Assembly (NCBI GenBank): GCA_009760855.2
Contig: WPIO01000011.1
Location: 3,896,501 to 3,960,500, forward strand
DNA from: Cristatella mucedo
Lineage: Eukaryota; Bryozoa; Phylactolaemata; Cristatellidae
Reading direction: 5' to 3'
DNA: 64,000 nt
Shown here: piece after piece, positions 10,854-29,667 of the stretch
Layout of the letters: each line of letters starts with the position of its first letter
Numbering within the stretch: position 1 is the stretch's first letter
Position numbers and translations under genes: made by a program
The notes under the pieces: generated by a model
What the model was told of the DNA's origin: nothing
Seen by the model: only the letters and a program-made list of their open reading frames with translations
Databases searched by the model: none

Positions 10854-13088
10854 CGGGTGCCGGATGCTTCGTCAGTCCCTCCTCCATAAAAGTACAGTTA
10901 AAAATAAACGGTATTTCAGCCGGAAATGGAGTTTGGCCGCTCTTGAGCGCCTTTAAAGAAACTGTGTTGACACCGCATTTTGACTCGTGACTGGAGTCAG
11001 ACAGAGCACGGACGAGCTCCCTTCGGAAGCGCCATTAGACGTCATACTTCGAGTGAGTTTTGAAGAGACTCATTTGGAGAGCCCGATCGCTGTGCAAAGA
11101 ATGCGGCCTGCCTCGAAAGTTGGAGCTCACAAAGCCAGTCTGAGGAAAACCAATTATAGGCTTAAGCTGTTCTATAAGAGATTCTGCTATTGCCCACTTT
11201 ACGAGAGCCAAAACTCTGCACGGAAGGGTAGCCCTCAACGATCCGTCCGCCCTCCCGTCCGATGTACGCACGCGTACCGACGAATGTCGGAGTACCTCGT
11301 CATCCATCGAGAGTCGGCCATACTTTCACATACAAGTCTACGCTCTCAGCGTTTAGCTCTAGCCCCAGCCGTGGAAGCCGACCGTGACAAATTGCATTTG
11401 AAATTAATTAATCGAAATGGTACTTCGAAGACGAGCCGCTCTAGCAGCTGCTGTGTCTTCCCAACCTAAAAAAGAAGTCGCAGGTACCTCGGAGGTTTTT
11501 GGAGGAGCACATTTGTAGCTGCGCACCAATGAAGCGCCACGACGGCAAGATCATGAAGCAGTTGAAAAAAACACTCACCCCGTTTTGAAGCTCGAGCAGA
11601 ATGGTTGCAGGTTTCCCAGTGGCAACTTGCATTGCCTGTGCCGAAGAAAGGCGAGACGAAGTCCTGAGGCCGTCGCGGCACCCGTCCAGCGAAATGAAGC
11701 TTCCGTAATTAATGGTACGCTCTGCCTAAGCGGCGCAGATGCAGGCTGTCGGCACTGCTCTCTGGAGCAATTCAGTAATGCTGAATGACTTTTGATTGAC
11801 AAATAACGCATCTTAGTCGCAGCGTCTGTCGCGTGCACTGAGTTGAGGAGATATCGTTCCTTTCGATCCACGTGACTGAGCAGATGATCTCTAGTGGACA
11901 TCGAAAAATGAAAAAGCCTGCACTTTTGAGTAGGCAATTAAAAGATGCCCTTTCTTGTTGACATATTAAGCAGTATGGATGCTACAGGCTTGCTCGAAAA
12001 ACCTGGCAGTCTGCAAACGTATGAGCAGAGGATTGAAGCTGAATGGACAGCCTCATTTACTTCTCCATTACTTGTCGCGATGGTTGACGTTGTTAAAGCC
12101 AATACATTAACTCCTGATATACTCAGCGGTATCGTCTCGGACAAGTAACGAGAAAAGCTGCCCTATTTCTCTCGTGGTTTGATAAGCGACAGAAATTTCC
12201 CAAAAGTGCGAAGGAATTTAATTCGTTAAGCAGTACTACTCATGGTCCGCCAATGTTGGTACTTCGAATGCATTGTGCTCGAGCATATAACTGTACGATT
12301 GACCATTGCGAGCAAATCTAAAATGACAAAGCCGACTTTAGAATATCGGTAGCCTCGATAGCGAGAACCCCCCTTTCCACATGTCAAGATAAATCGGCGT
12401 CGTCTTTCGCGACCAGTACTTCCGGGAGTATAGATGTGACAATATACGTTCAGTATTATATTTCTACTATGACTCAGCGAAGCGAGTCCACAGGCACTGA
12501 GTGTACTGCTTTCGGACACACTCCAAATAAGGCGCACCACTTAGCCAAACTATAGTCTGATCTGGTTGCTTCAAGAAGTAGTTAGCCCACCAATCAATCC
12601 GATAAGCCTCGCCGAGGTAATGGTATTCTACTAGCCAGCACGCTGGTGTTGCTCATCCATGTATATCAGGGGCCATTGAAAATAGAACGAACAGTCTTGA
12701 GCTTGGCTTGTCCGGTCACGTTACTGTCCAACTATGCCTTCTAGTACAGGCCAGGATCATTCTACCCCATACCGATGCTACTTATTTGGATGGTTCTTAT
12801 TTATAATAACGAGAATTGAACAAAATTATGCAGCAGAAAATTTAGATTGAATACGGCGAACGCTTAGCCACTGATAGGAAATCTCAGCCAAGCAGTCTGT
12901 CTGACGGTCTAAGCTGCATTTGCTGTACAAATCTGTTGCTGGCTCACTCACTCACTGCAAACAGCGTTCATGCTACACAGCTAGCGTCCTAGAACTGAGC
13001 TGCCCGAACTCGGCCGACAGTGTAAACTTATCGACAACTTGGGAATCCCGCTTCATCACTGCCTAGTCGACTGACGAAAGCACCAACG
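10854..13088. other. Unassigned DNA upstream of the SPS2 3' end
   Basis: The longest open frame is 160 codons on the plus strand (10987-11469). A 67-codon plus-strand frame at 11945-12148 has protein-like composition, with acidic and hydrophobic residues interspersed. Neither shows a domain that I recognise. Expired transposon sequence is the likeliest source; I make no functional call. Confidence 0.3.
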
Positions 13089-13094
13089 TTTATC
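13089..13094 (-). terminator. Possible poly(A) signal of SPS2 (GATAAA variant)
   Basis: The minus strand reads GATAAA about 130 bases beyond the SECIS hairpin. It is a non-canonical hexamer and the only reasonable candidate close downstream; a canonical AATAAA was not seen there. Confidence 0.3.
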
Positions 13095-13220
13095 AAACTC
13101 TCAAAGATGGTCGCCTAACAGATTCGATTGACACAGCACTTCGTACAGCCGCCGACCGAGCGGCCGGGTCGTAGGCCAGGCTGCTGGCAAAGCCAAGGCA
13201 CATCGCCAATAGCGGCTGAC

Positions 13221-13318
13221 CGCTGCACGCTCCTCCGTGGACGTCTTGCGCCCGGCACTCCGCCCTAGCTAGGACGGGTTCTACCCGGGCACAGTCATTG
13301 GCAGGGAGCGCAGCGGCG
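13221..13318 (-). promoter_or_regulatory. SECIS element in SPS2 3' UTR (form 2-like)
   Basis: On the minus strand the core ATGAC begins at 13298 and is matched by AAGAC at 13247-13243 to give the ATGA/GA quartet. Between them, TGTGCCCGG (13293-13285) pairs with CCGGGCGCA (13255-13247). An internal loop holds the unpaired AA at 13280-13279, thirteen bases after ATGAC. A ministem CCGTCC/GGGCGG then closes a TAGCTA loop. Below the quartet, CGCTGC and GCTCC pair with GCAGCG and GGAGC to form helix I. This quartet, helix, apical AA and ministem order is that of animal SECIS elements. It lies about 470 bases past the SPS2 stop, on the same strand, as needed to recode the TGA at codon 29. Folding was done by eye. 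Confidence 0.8.
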
Positions 13319-13771
13319 CAGCTCACTGGCGATCGCTGGCCAGCCTAGCGGCCCACAACATGTGCGAGCGAAAGCAAGAGTCAGGCAGGCGGTCGTGGAG
13401 CATGCCCTGCTGCTCATCAGGGCCGCATCACGCGACCGCTGGGCTCCTTCAGCAGCTGCTTCGCTGCCGTGCTCTCGCCGAGCGCTCGGGTCCATCAAAC
13501 GACCCCGGCTGCCGGCGGTCAAAAGTCATCGCGTGGCCCCATAGATTATCAACTGATGCACTGCCTCTGACGGGGTGCACGTGCGTGGAATGAGCGCGCA
13601 TCTCTGCCGCCGAGAGGTAGTTGGAGGGTAACTTCCGCCCTGACAAGTTCGCTTGGAAACCGGCTGCTGCTCGCACACGCACTCGACGACGAGCCAGCGA
13701 CAGAAGGAGGACATCAATCAAGGGCCGGAGGACGATCGTCGGTGCAGTGGCGGTGGCAGCAGATCGCACGA

Positions 13772-21482
<7,711 letters not shown>

Positions 21483-22575
21483 TGTCGACCGTTGAAAAGG
21501 ACGGCAGCCGCCACCTAAACGACTTCAATGGCACCAGCACGCCGGGCGATCCTCAGCGCGCGTGAAAATGGCGCCCGTGGAAGTCATGTGCTGGGCGTAC
21601 CGATGCCATTGGGCGTTTTCCACCCTGTGGGTCATAGGTGAAGGTGATCGTAAATCTAGCTAACTTCCGGCTCCACCCATTTGTTCGTGCAAAAAATGCA
21701 TACGGAATTCCCAGTCTCGCCGTACTGCGAAAGTAAGCGAGCTCCCTAGTATTAGGGTCAAGCGCTCCCAATCCGCCGACCGTGCCAGTCCACACCGGCG
21801 TATGACGCTGGGAAGGGTGGGTGTGCACAGGCGCAAGCTGTGTCAGACTCGGAAGTAAATCGAGCCGCCTCGCGTGGATGCAGAGCGTTTCTCTCCGGTG
21901 CTTTTGAGCAACAGTTTTTGGCTTCATTTTTTCCTGGTCGCTTGTTTTTTATTTAATTTCTGCCGCTTTCTCTTCGCACGTACGGTTGCTAAGGCCGCGG
22001 CAGCAGCGAGCGTCGGAAACTCGCAATGGATTTTGCGAGCGTTTGAGGACCAGCATTGCGGCCCTACTCCGCATCTGTTTCTCGGCTACGGTATTCGAGC
22101 CCTTAAAAATTGATTCAACTTCACCGCAGTTGAATGTCTTGATATATTTAGTAAGTATAGAGAATTAGAGATAAAGTAACCGGCTGCAACTAATTTCGGG
22201 ATGCGGAAACTGAGGCACAAGAGTCGCTACACACCTCGGGTCGGTCATTTGTTGTCTATCCGCTTCGTCGGGCGCCACTGGTGTTTTCTGACCGTTGCAG
22301 AGTTTTTTGAATTGCTGCTCTTACGAGCGTGGATTACGGAGTCTGATACAGCAAAGACCCCTGTTTAAAGTATATCTGTTTTTTCCGAATTAAGACATGC
22401 CGAGCTGATGGAAATCTTAAGGCCACCCGCTTGTGCCGCTAGTGTACAACAAGGGTGCGCTTTCTAACATGAGACAGATGCCACAACAGTTTCGCCAGCC
22501 TGCAGTGATCATATCACTCACATGACACTGGTGCCACAATAGTTTCGCCAGCTTTCAGAGGTCATGCCTTTCAGA
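21483..22575. other. SEPHS2: SPS2 upstream region, possible promoter
   Basis: Within 100 bases upstream of the SPS2 ATG lies GTGAAAATGGCGCCCG (21563-21578). It resembles a YY1-type AAnATGGCG site, common at TATA-less housekeeping promoters. A 79-codon plus-strand frame (21874-22113) has no recognised domain; a divergent transcript cannot be excluded. Confidence 0.35.
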
Positions 22576-24012
22576 GGTCAACTTCATACCATGCTAGCAA
22601 GTTCCGGTCTGACTTTGGAGCTAATAGCTCTACAGAATCGGCATTGCTTCGGGTGTAGAACGACCTATTTAGGAATGCAGACATGGGTGGAGTATCTCTG
22701 CTTGTTTTGCTCGATCTTTCGTCAGCTTTTGATACTATCGATCACTAAGTTCTTCTTAAGTGCCTCTCATATCGCCTGGGCATAACTGGTGGTGCATTGC
22801 AAAAGATACCTGATTCAGGTCCTATCTCAGTGGGAGACTCCAGAGTATTGATGTGAATGGGCAACGATCATCCGAGGCACCTCTGAAATTTGAGATACCT
22901 CAGGGCTCCGTGCTAGGTCCGGTTCTTTTCAAGGTTTATACTCTCCTTCTTGCCTGTGTGATTGTTAAGCAAAATCGTGGCTTTCACTTCTATGTGGATG
23001 GCACTCAGTGGTACCTTTGCTTTGATTCCTCCTAGCCTTCGAGCACCTCAAATTCTCTCAACTCCCTTGCTGCATGTATTGATGACATCTGCACATGGAT
23101 GGCAGCACATTTTCTAAAACTAAGCGATGATAAAACTAACTTACTAGTTATGGGCAAACCCCGTGTGATTCAGAAACTGGAAAGGCTGAAACTCAAAATT
23201 GGCTCTGCCAGCATATCTCCTGTAGAATCTGCACGAAATCTAGGTGTCATGTTCCAAAGTGACCTCTCGTTAGGCGACCCCATCAGCTCCACAATCATGT
23301 CTGCCTACTTTCAGTTACATAAAATTGCTAAAATTCGGGCTTGTTTAGATGAGGATACCAAATCTAAGTTGGTCCATGCATTTGTGACATCCCGTCTTGA
23401 CTTTTGTAACTCACTGCTTCGTGAACGTGCAGTTGCCACATCACACCACTTCTCGCCGACCTGCACTGGCTACCAGTCAAGCAACTGATCGACTTCAAGG
23501 TTCTATCGCTCACTTTTAGGTCCCTTCATTCTTTGGCTCCAGCTTATCTATTAGATCTACTCTGCCACCAGGCCAAGCATAGTATCACCTGCTTTTCGGT
23601 ATCCAACTGTTTACCAAAACCTCGTACAAGCCTCAAATCCTTTTAAGACCGCGCCTTTAGTTCGTTTGCTCCCAAAGCCTGGAACTCACTCCCGACTTGG
23701 GTCACGACATCACATGACTTGACCAGATTTAAAAAGAAATTAAAAATGCACCTATTTATGACGGCATTTAGTGGGTCCCTGTCATTTGTTCTTTATGTGC
23801 TTGTACGTGCTGACTGTTGCGTGCTGCCACTAACCACACTTGCATGCTGACCCTGTGCATGTCACTCTAACCTTGCTATCCATGCTGTTTATCAATCATG
23901 ATACCACTCATCATTCGGTCGTGTTTCCTTTGCAGCAAATGTAAATCGTCTAGAAAGAGATTGAGTTCTGCGAGGGTGCTTTATCAAGTGTATTATCATC
24001 ATAATTATTACA
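22576..24012 (+). mobile_element. LINE-1 copy (RT to 3' end), decayed
   Basis: It starts in RT block 3 (ASSGLTLELIA, then a frameshifted VSLLVLLDLSSAFDTI-like stretch) and has PQGSVLGPVLF, then a mutated catalytic box (FYVDGTQWYLCF, where the family has YADDTQLYLCF). LNDDK-like and SARNLGVMFQSDLSLGD blocks follow, then the 3' UTR and an ATCATCATAATTATT tail. A deletion near 23420 removes the LLTGLPACAIRRLQLV block. Confidence 0.92.
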
Positions 24013-24279
24013 AAAATGATAACCACGCTAATACAGGTACGATGAGAAAATGGCAGCCCTTCCAAAGTATTCGGGAGCATTGATAGCCATGCTTACACAG
24101 GTATGATGAGAAAATGACTGCCCAAGTTTCGTGAGCTTCCATCCATCTGAAGGCCTTGAAGTGGCTGGAAGCACTGGTAGGATGGACAACGAAATGTACG
24201 ATCTTACTGCTAAATATAACAAGCCTAAAGTGAAATTACCGAGTATGAGGTCCCGGCTAATAGCTTCATGATCAAACAT

Positions 24280-24435
24280 AACCTTGGCTCACTGGTTAAG
24301 GTGCTTGCCCCGACCAACGTCAAGGTGAATGTATTTGACGACCGAGATCGTGGGTTCGGCCTAGTGGCATATGTCAAGCGCCCTAAATAGAGATTAAGTT
24401 CCGTTAGGACGGTACACAAATGAATATAATTATTT
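24280..24435 (+). mobile_element. SINE-A copy with a small insertion
   Basis: The head is GGCTCACTGGTTAAGGTGCT. A GTGAATGTATTTGACGACC insertion separates it from the GATCGTGGGTTCGG B-box region. The end is AGCGCCCTAAATAGAGATTA, then AATGAATATAATTATT. Confidence 0.83.
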
Positions 24436-24563
24436 GTCTTTAGTTAACGTTTGGTGATTACTTGCAATGGCTAGTGCTCTGAATACGAGTGGAGCCAATC
24501 GGTGCTACAATGACACGTGTATAATAATAACTAAGAATCTGATTCAATTATGTCATTGACCAC

Positions 24564-24586
24564 TTTATTGTTACACTGTTTTTATT
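24564..24586 (-). terminator. Two AATAAA poly(A) signals of the COX14-like gene
   Basis: The minus strand has AATAAA at 24586-24581 and again at 24569-24564, about 245 and 262 bases beyond the TAG of the COX14-like frame. A short 3' UTR is therefore predicted. Confidence 0.7.
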
Positions 24587-24829
24587 GGCATTCAATTGTA
24601 GCAATGAAGATACTGCGTGCTGACTCAAAACAGAGTAAAAAGTGAATGCACGAACCGAGGTCAATATGGACAAGCGATCGGCCAATCTGCAGTAGTGGTT
24701 CAGCATAAGTATTATATACAAGCTCAAGGCTGCAGCAGTAGCCTATTTTGCAGTCATCAAGCTGCTGCTGCTGGTCTTTGGGGACACCATCTCTACACGA
24801 CCGGCAGGCCAACTGCTTGCTCTTTCTGT

Positions 24830-24957
24830 CTAACGAATAACAGCAGCATTGTCAGTCCCTGCTTGCTGTGCACCTTGTAACCGCAGCTGTTCAGCAGCCT
24901 GCTGCTGCTCTGCTGCCATCTTTGCTTCAGCTAGCCGTCTCGCACGGGGTTTCTTTT
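24830..24957 (-). CDS. COX14: COX14-like exon 2
   Basis: Acceptor TTTTCAG. The frame runs KKPRARRLAEAKMAAEQQQA and on to ...DNAAVIR, stop TAG. The phase fits exon 1 exactly. The tail faces the matrix or intermembrane space depending on topology and is predicted helical. Confidence 0.75.
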
Positions 24958-27723
24958 CTGAAAATGATGTCAGACAAGCAATTATACACAAAGCCTTTCG
25001 GGTGGAGGTAATTCATTAATCAAACTTCTAGTCGGCGCTTGGGAGCACATCAGCAGCAGGCCTGCCTCGTCTGCCACACTCCAGCTCAACAGATCTATAA
25101 TCAATAATGCAGCTACAAAACGATACAGAAGAAATGTGGCCAGGAGGCTCAGCCAACGTCAATTTGCAACGTTGGCATGATCTCCAATAGAAAGACCTGA
25201 CACATCTTTCCCCAGAACGTCGACATTAAAGCATGTGGCCTTGGCAGTTGAGGTTCACGTGCCTACATAAGCCAGTCGTTTCTTCAGCAATGAAGACTAG
25301 CTTAAACTAATTTGTGATAGTCCAAAGGTCCCCGGTAATGTTATACAAGAGTCGCTGCTAGTTGAACTCTACTTGCATTTTAACACACATGCTAAGAAAG
25401 AGGAATACTTACCCGGCTAACCGAAAGCTTTTCAATAACAACGGTCCATCTCCCTCGTTATATCTGCTACGAATAGCCTTAACAGTTCTTAAAATCCCTG
25501 AGCAGTAGCCGAAGCTTTCTCCACGAGGGCAAGGGATAAGCTACGATGAGTTGAGAATGATGAGAGGACATGCAAAGCAAACCCCAATGGACATGCATTT
25601 GCTAGTTAAAGGCCATCATGCAATCTCAAAACATCTGCACCAGATGGTGGCAATGTGATTAAGTGACTACACCTTAATTTTCGATTATTACAGCAAATTG
25701 GGCACCACAGACAAATTGCCGGCAGCATTTATTGAGGACGTCATGCATACCCTCGAGTCATTCTGAACACATTTTGGGATTCAAGAGGAATTGGGGAGTG
25801 AGTAGGACTACAGTTTACAAGCGAGTACCTAAGTTTAAGGAGACTTTGTGCCGCATTTGGACGCCTGGCTTACTATCTTTAGCACACATTTTCGTCAGAG
25901 CACCAGGTCAGCAGAGAGATTAGTTCAATCGGCAAAGATAACAATGACAAAGGTGTTCAGCACGGGCAAATCTCTGAGCGCTGTTCTACTTGCCATGCAC
26001 AACCTCCCTGTCGGGGACAGACTTCAAACTCCAGCCACTAAGCTGCATGGTTGCCCATTGAGAACTCGTGCGGCTTCTTTCTGCGAGAGTGCATCAGCAC
26101 CTAGCGTGACAGCACCACCGTCCGTCAGTTGTTCCCAGCTTGGCTTGCTTGCAAGCAGAGTGGCAGCAATGGCCCAAGAAGGCACTACATGGTCCCAGCT
26201 CAAGGCGAGAACATACATGCAAGCAGGTACGAGGTGGACCTCGGCCGAAATCGTCAAGCACCACAACTCGCCGAGGTCTTACCTGCAGAGTTTAGCAAGT
26301 GGACAAGTGATCAGACATAAAATCAGCCGCAATCAACCGGACTCCTGAGAGTTGCCCGCCCCCCACACATTCAAGGCTCGACTGGACTGGCTGAATAAAA
26401 TAAATAAATAACGAATAAATGAACTGAATAAATAACGTGTTGCAACCATACCAGCCGAATCGTCGTCAAACTATGACACAACCACAAAGGGCGGTCGAAA
26501 TTTCAAGGTCCACGTGACCTTTGTTGTGTATACAGAGTAAATAGCTGTCTAGAACTACAAGCTTGTGCTTGTCCCTGAGGTAAGGAAAGAAGGTGTAGCC
26601 TACCTGGCCAGATAAAGGTTATAGCTAGATAAACGCTAGTGGCTTGGGAATCGCTGTATACACAGGATTATCTTATGACTGTTACTAGCAGGAGTGCTGC
26701 TCACTCGGCGCATAGGAAGTGCTGAATCCCTAAACCCCGGGCTGTGTGCTAGTCCAGCAGCAGACTCAGCCCAGACGCAGTATCCAACCGAAATAAGAAA
26801 TTTTACTAGCCGATGTTGTACAGGTAGAGTTGCACTAGCATTTCAAATTTCACGTTGATCCACGAAGTATTATCCGAGTTATGGATCTTACACGGCACAA
26901 ACCTGCATCGGAAATGCAGCAGCATTAAAGACACATTAATGCACCTTGACAAGCTCTAGGCATGTACCTCGATCTACCAAGGTTCGACAAGTTGGGATGC
27001 AAGTCACATGTGATATAGAGATCTGTCAATTTTTAGTTGAAGATATGTTGCATTCTGCTTACATCCGGTTAAAACGCTCTTTACATAGTCATATTTATTT
27101 TATGTTACATAATCATATTTTATGTGGAAGCCGTTAGAGCTTCCGATCCCATTTCTAACACGGCTGTCTTTTAAATTATATTAAATAAACATTCGATTTT
27201 CGAGCAAATTATATAAGCATTTTCGTGACATTCAAAAACGCATCTGTTCGTTACAGCATTCGCTAGGTCGTTGTGAATTTTCTTAGTGTACTTATGTGTG
27301 CAGACACAGTGACTTATAAACCAACTAGCCACGTTGAAATGCTTCCTTAAAAGCATTTTAAAGGCGTCTAGGAAGATATTTAGCTCTCTAAGGACGCTAT
27401 ACAAATGCATCATTGTCATTATTTACAACTAGCACCAAAGTTGACATGCACGAAGAATTAGAAGAAACTAAGCTACAAAGTTCTACAAGCGGCGCCCGTT
27501 TGGGGAATCCTACATAGTCTACAGGACGCATTAATCTTAACGCGCGACACGCATACATATTCAGAACACCGTGGCTACGTATAGAGTTACCTGAGTAGAG
27601 CTTGTATGCGTAGTAGCTCGTGAGGGCCGCCCCGTAGCCGGTGAGACCCACAAGAAAAACTACGGCTCCCTTGTGAAGCACGTCATACAACTGGCTCCGA
27701 CTCCGCAGCTTCGGTATAGCCAT
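24830..27723 (-). CDS. COX14: COX14-like cytochrome c oxidase assembly protein (2 exons)
   Basis: COX14 proteins are small single-pass inner mitochondrial membrane factors that bind newly made COX1 during complex IV assembly. Exon 1 (27723-27591) encodes MAIPKLRSRSQLYDVLHKGA, then a hydrophobic segment (VVFLVGLTGYGAALTSYYAY, about residues 21-40) and KLYS. It ends in phase 1 at CAG/GTAACT. Exon 2 (24957-24830) begins after CATTTTCAG, completes a Glu codon and adds a basic then Gln/Ala-rich tail ending in TAG. Total is 86 residues. The D-x-L-H-x-x(6)-L-V-G then small/aromatic residues then Y-x-L-Y pattern matches fungal Cox14, and the position of the basic tail with RxxAE(x)QQ-like sequence matches the animal protein. 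Other tiny mitochondrial membrane proteins are possible alternatives. The 2.6-kb intron holds the Ty3/Gypsy remnant. Confidence 0.75.
24958..25729. other. COX14-like intron, no further feature
   Basis: Nothing recognised between exon 2 and the retroelement fragment. Confidence 0.45.
25730..26395 (+). pseudogene. Ty3/Gypsy integrase C-terminal remnant
   Basis: A 167-codon plus-strand frame (25848-26348) has the layout of the end of retrotransposon integrase. ERLVQSAKITMTKVF corresponds to the G-x-A-E-R-x-V-Q-T-x-K helix after the catalytic Glu. LLAMHNLPVGD corresponds to LL-x-x-R-x-T-P-L. GCPLRTR corresponds to the G-R-x-x-R-T motif, and GTRWTSAEIV with SPRSYL to the C-terminal chromatin/DNA-binding region. 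The HFGIQ-like sequence upstream (near 25770) belongs to the core but is frameshifted. No LTRs or primer site were seen, so this is a fragment lying antisense in the COX14-like intron. Confidence 0.75.
26396..27344. other. COX14-like intron, AT-rich
   Basis: A short AATA-repeat stretch near 26395-26440; no exon or repeat family recognised elsewhere. Confidence 0.4.
27345..27423 (+). mobile_element. SINE/LINE 3'-end fragment
   Basis: AAAGGCGTCTAGGAAGATAT, AGCTCTCTAAGGACGCTATA and CAAATGCAT followed by an ATT-like tail form the shared SINE-A/LINE-1 type 3' end. There is no identifiable head. Confidence 0.6.
27591..27723 (-). CDS. COX14: COX14-like exon 1
   Basis: ATG at 27723-27721; 44 codons plus one base; donor GTAACT. 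It holds the entire predicted membrane segment. No cleavable presequence is evident, as is normal for this family. Confidence 0.8.
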
Positions 27724-27860
27724 AGTCGTACAAATTATAGCTGTAGCTGCCGAAAACAGGCTTGCATCGAGCGGTTAATTACCAACGCGGCCCCGCAACG
27801 CTCGCTGAAATGCTTTAGTGCTACAGCGAGCAGAGTATAAGAAAGCGCGCGCACCCCGAG

Positions 27861-27897
27861 CTTCCGGCCGCGTCCCGCACGACTGCGACCGGAAGTG
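27861..27897. promoter_or_regulatory. Paired ETS-type sites upstream of COX14-like gene
   Basis: CTTCCGG at 27861-27867 and CCGGAAGTG at 27889-27897 are inverted copies of the GGAA core with the ETS/GABP flank, 138-174 bases upstream of the ATG. Paired GABP (NRF-2) sites are usual in promoters of nuclear genes for oxidative phosphorylation. The function here is inferred. Confidence 0.5.
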
Positions 27898-28439
27898 AGT
27901 AAGGAAACTTGTTGGAAGTTCATAACCGGCAAGACCATCGGCAGATGTCATCGCTACTTGGTGGAAAAGGAACAGCATGCCGAGGGTTGTGGTAAAAATG
28001 TCCTTAAGGGCGATGAAATTTGTTGATAGGGGCCTGCCCATGTCGGCCTGATATAGGCCGCGTCCCCGAGCCGGGTCAAATATTCCTAGGGCGTGAGGCC
28101 GTCCTACTTCGCGCCCCTCCGCCGCGCTTGCGTTGCATTGAGACTCGCGGGCCCTGGTATTTGCCGTTAACCCAAGATGTTGTTTATAATCCTGCGCTTT
28201 GCAGCCTTTGACGGTTTCTGGCTTTTGGGCGGGTATAGGCGCCTGTCTCTTTTCACCTTCGCAATGCGGTGCAGTGGTTCTTTGCTTACTGAAGAATCAG
28301 TATTTCATCAGCGTAAGTGCGTCTGTAAAAATCCATTTGAAATAAACGCCCCGCCTGGCCGCATGCGGCGAATGCCTTTCCTTGTGGCGTATACAATGAA
28401 AACAAAAGTAACAGTAAAGGCTAGCTTATTCAGCAACCT
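27898..28439. other. Unassigned DNA upstream of COX14-like gene
   Basis: A plus-strand frame of 104 codons at 28177-28491 and a minus frame at 27775-28041 overlap the presumed promoter and have no recognised domain. A divergent gene starting near 28177 is possible but unsupported. Confidence 0.3.
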
Positions 28440-28567
28440 TATTTATGTAGCGGGCAGAAGAGCCATGGCTACCGCTTGTAGTGGCCAATGAAAAATCGCC
28501 AGCTGCAGTAATTGAACTTACGACCCTGGGTCGTAAAGTTCGAGCACTCTCTACCCTTGGGCTAAGA
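28440..28567 (-). mobile_element. SINE-B fragment, diverged
   Basis: The minus strand retains GCTCGAACTTTACGACCC, the GCAAGCGG-type segment in altered form and GGTAGCCATGGCTCTTCTG. The tail end has only a weak match. Confidence 0.65.
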
Positions 28568-29667
28568 TGCAAGGGCTGCACTCCACGCTCCAGTAAACTA
28601 GTATTGCAAACGCGCCGTGGTGGCTTTTAACTCAAGTCCTTGCAAGACGCCGCCCACTTGCACTGCAGACTCCGCCGACTTGCGTTGGAGCAGTCTTTGA
28701 ATCTTCGAATGTTCCGATTCATGCAGCCGCTTAGGTGACGCGGCAGTCATCTTCAATTCCTCGCACAGTTAGCTAGGCCCTTCCGCGGCCGCCAGTAGTT
28801 TACAGACGCCAGTGCAGCCTGCAGTTGACTTCGCTCGCTACTCTCTGCCCGCTACGTCTAGCGTCGTCCTCGTCGCTCGTCTAGCGAAGGCTCCTCGAGC
28901 GCACTCACCGGTCGGCCATTCGGGTGCACTACTTTTTTGGAAGCAGCCAGTTGCGTGAAGCTGGGGCCCCTGTGGCGACTCTTGCCGGCTCGCGTCCTTC
29001 GCGCCTACCGGTGCGGTTAGCCGCGACTTCTGCGCAAGAGGGGATAAACCTTGCCGTTGAGGGGGAGATCAAGACCTCTGCTATGAAATCTGTTCGCAAA
29101 GGCCATTTGAACAGACATATCTCATCTGTAGCTCGGGTTATCGTCGCGAACGGCACAGAACGCTAGCCGACGAGCGACACCACAGGTTTATTTCACCTAC
29201 ACACGGAGCAGGGCGAAGCCCGGCTCTCCTCGCCCCACTCGCCCACCGGAGTTCCCCGACTCCCTCGTCCTAACAATCACCAATAGTACGTCCCGACTGC
29301 CTACCACATCGAGTGTCACAGCTCACTCGTATAACGATCAGGAGCAGTGTCACCAACTAAATGAAATCACATCATCGATATATGTTTGATCGGTCCTATA
29401 TAACTCTTAATTTGTCGTAAAGCGTTCAGAAGAGCTTCTGGAAGCTTCACGCCAAAGAGGCGCTACACGGAATCCTCTATCCATAACTTGACGGAAGTTT
29501 GCACTTACGCTTTGGGAGACTAAGAATCGGCGCAGAGGGCTCACTTCTCCGCGTGACTCTTTAAGGTGCAAAAGAGGGGCGTCTTAAGCAGCTCCAAAAG
29601 TACGACCCCCTTTTACAGCGCTAAGTTAATCCTCTCTAGACACTGATGCAGCACTGAACATGGGCTG
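28568..29667. other. Unassigned GC-rich DNA
   Basis: An 80-codon plus-strand frame at 28924-29166 has no clear family. The segment 28760-29280 is CpG-rich and could be promoter or old repeat; I see no splice pair that decides it. Confidence 0.3.

Noticed and set aside
10987-11469. 160-codon plus-strand open frame
   Set aside because: Composition and lack of motifs look like chance; no start context or splice pair.
13390-13445. Hairpin GCGGTCG...CGACCGC in the SPS2 3' UTR as SECIS
   Set aside because: Good stem, but no proper quartet opposite GTGA and no unpaired AA.
13497-13535. Alternative SECIS starting at ATGAC near 13535 (minus strand)
   Set aside because: It has ATGAC and a later TGAT but no AA in the loop and only a short 4+4 bp stem; the 13221-13318 hairpin is far better.
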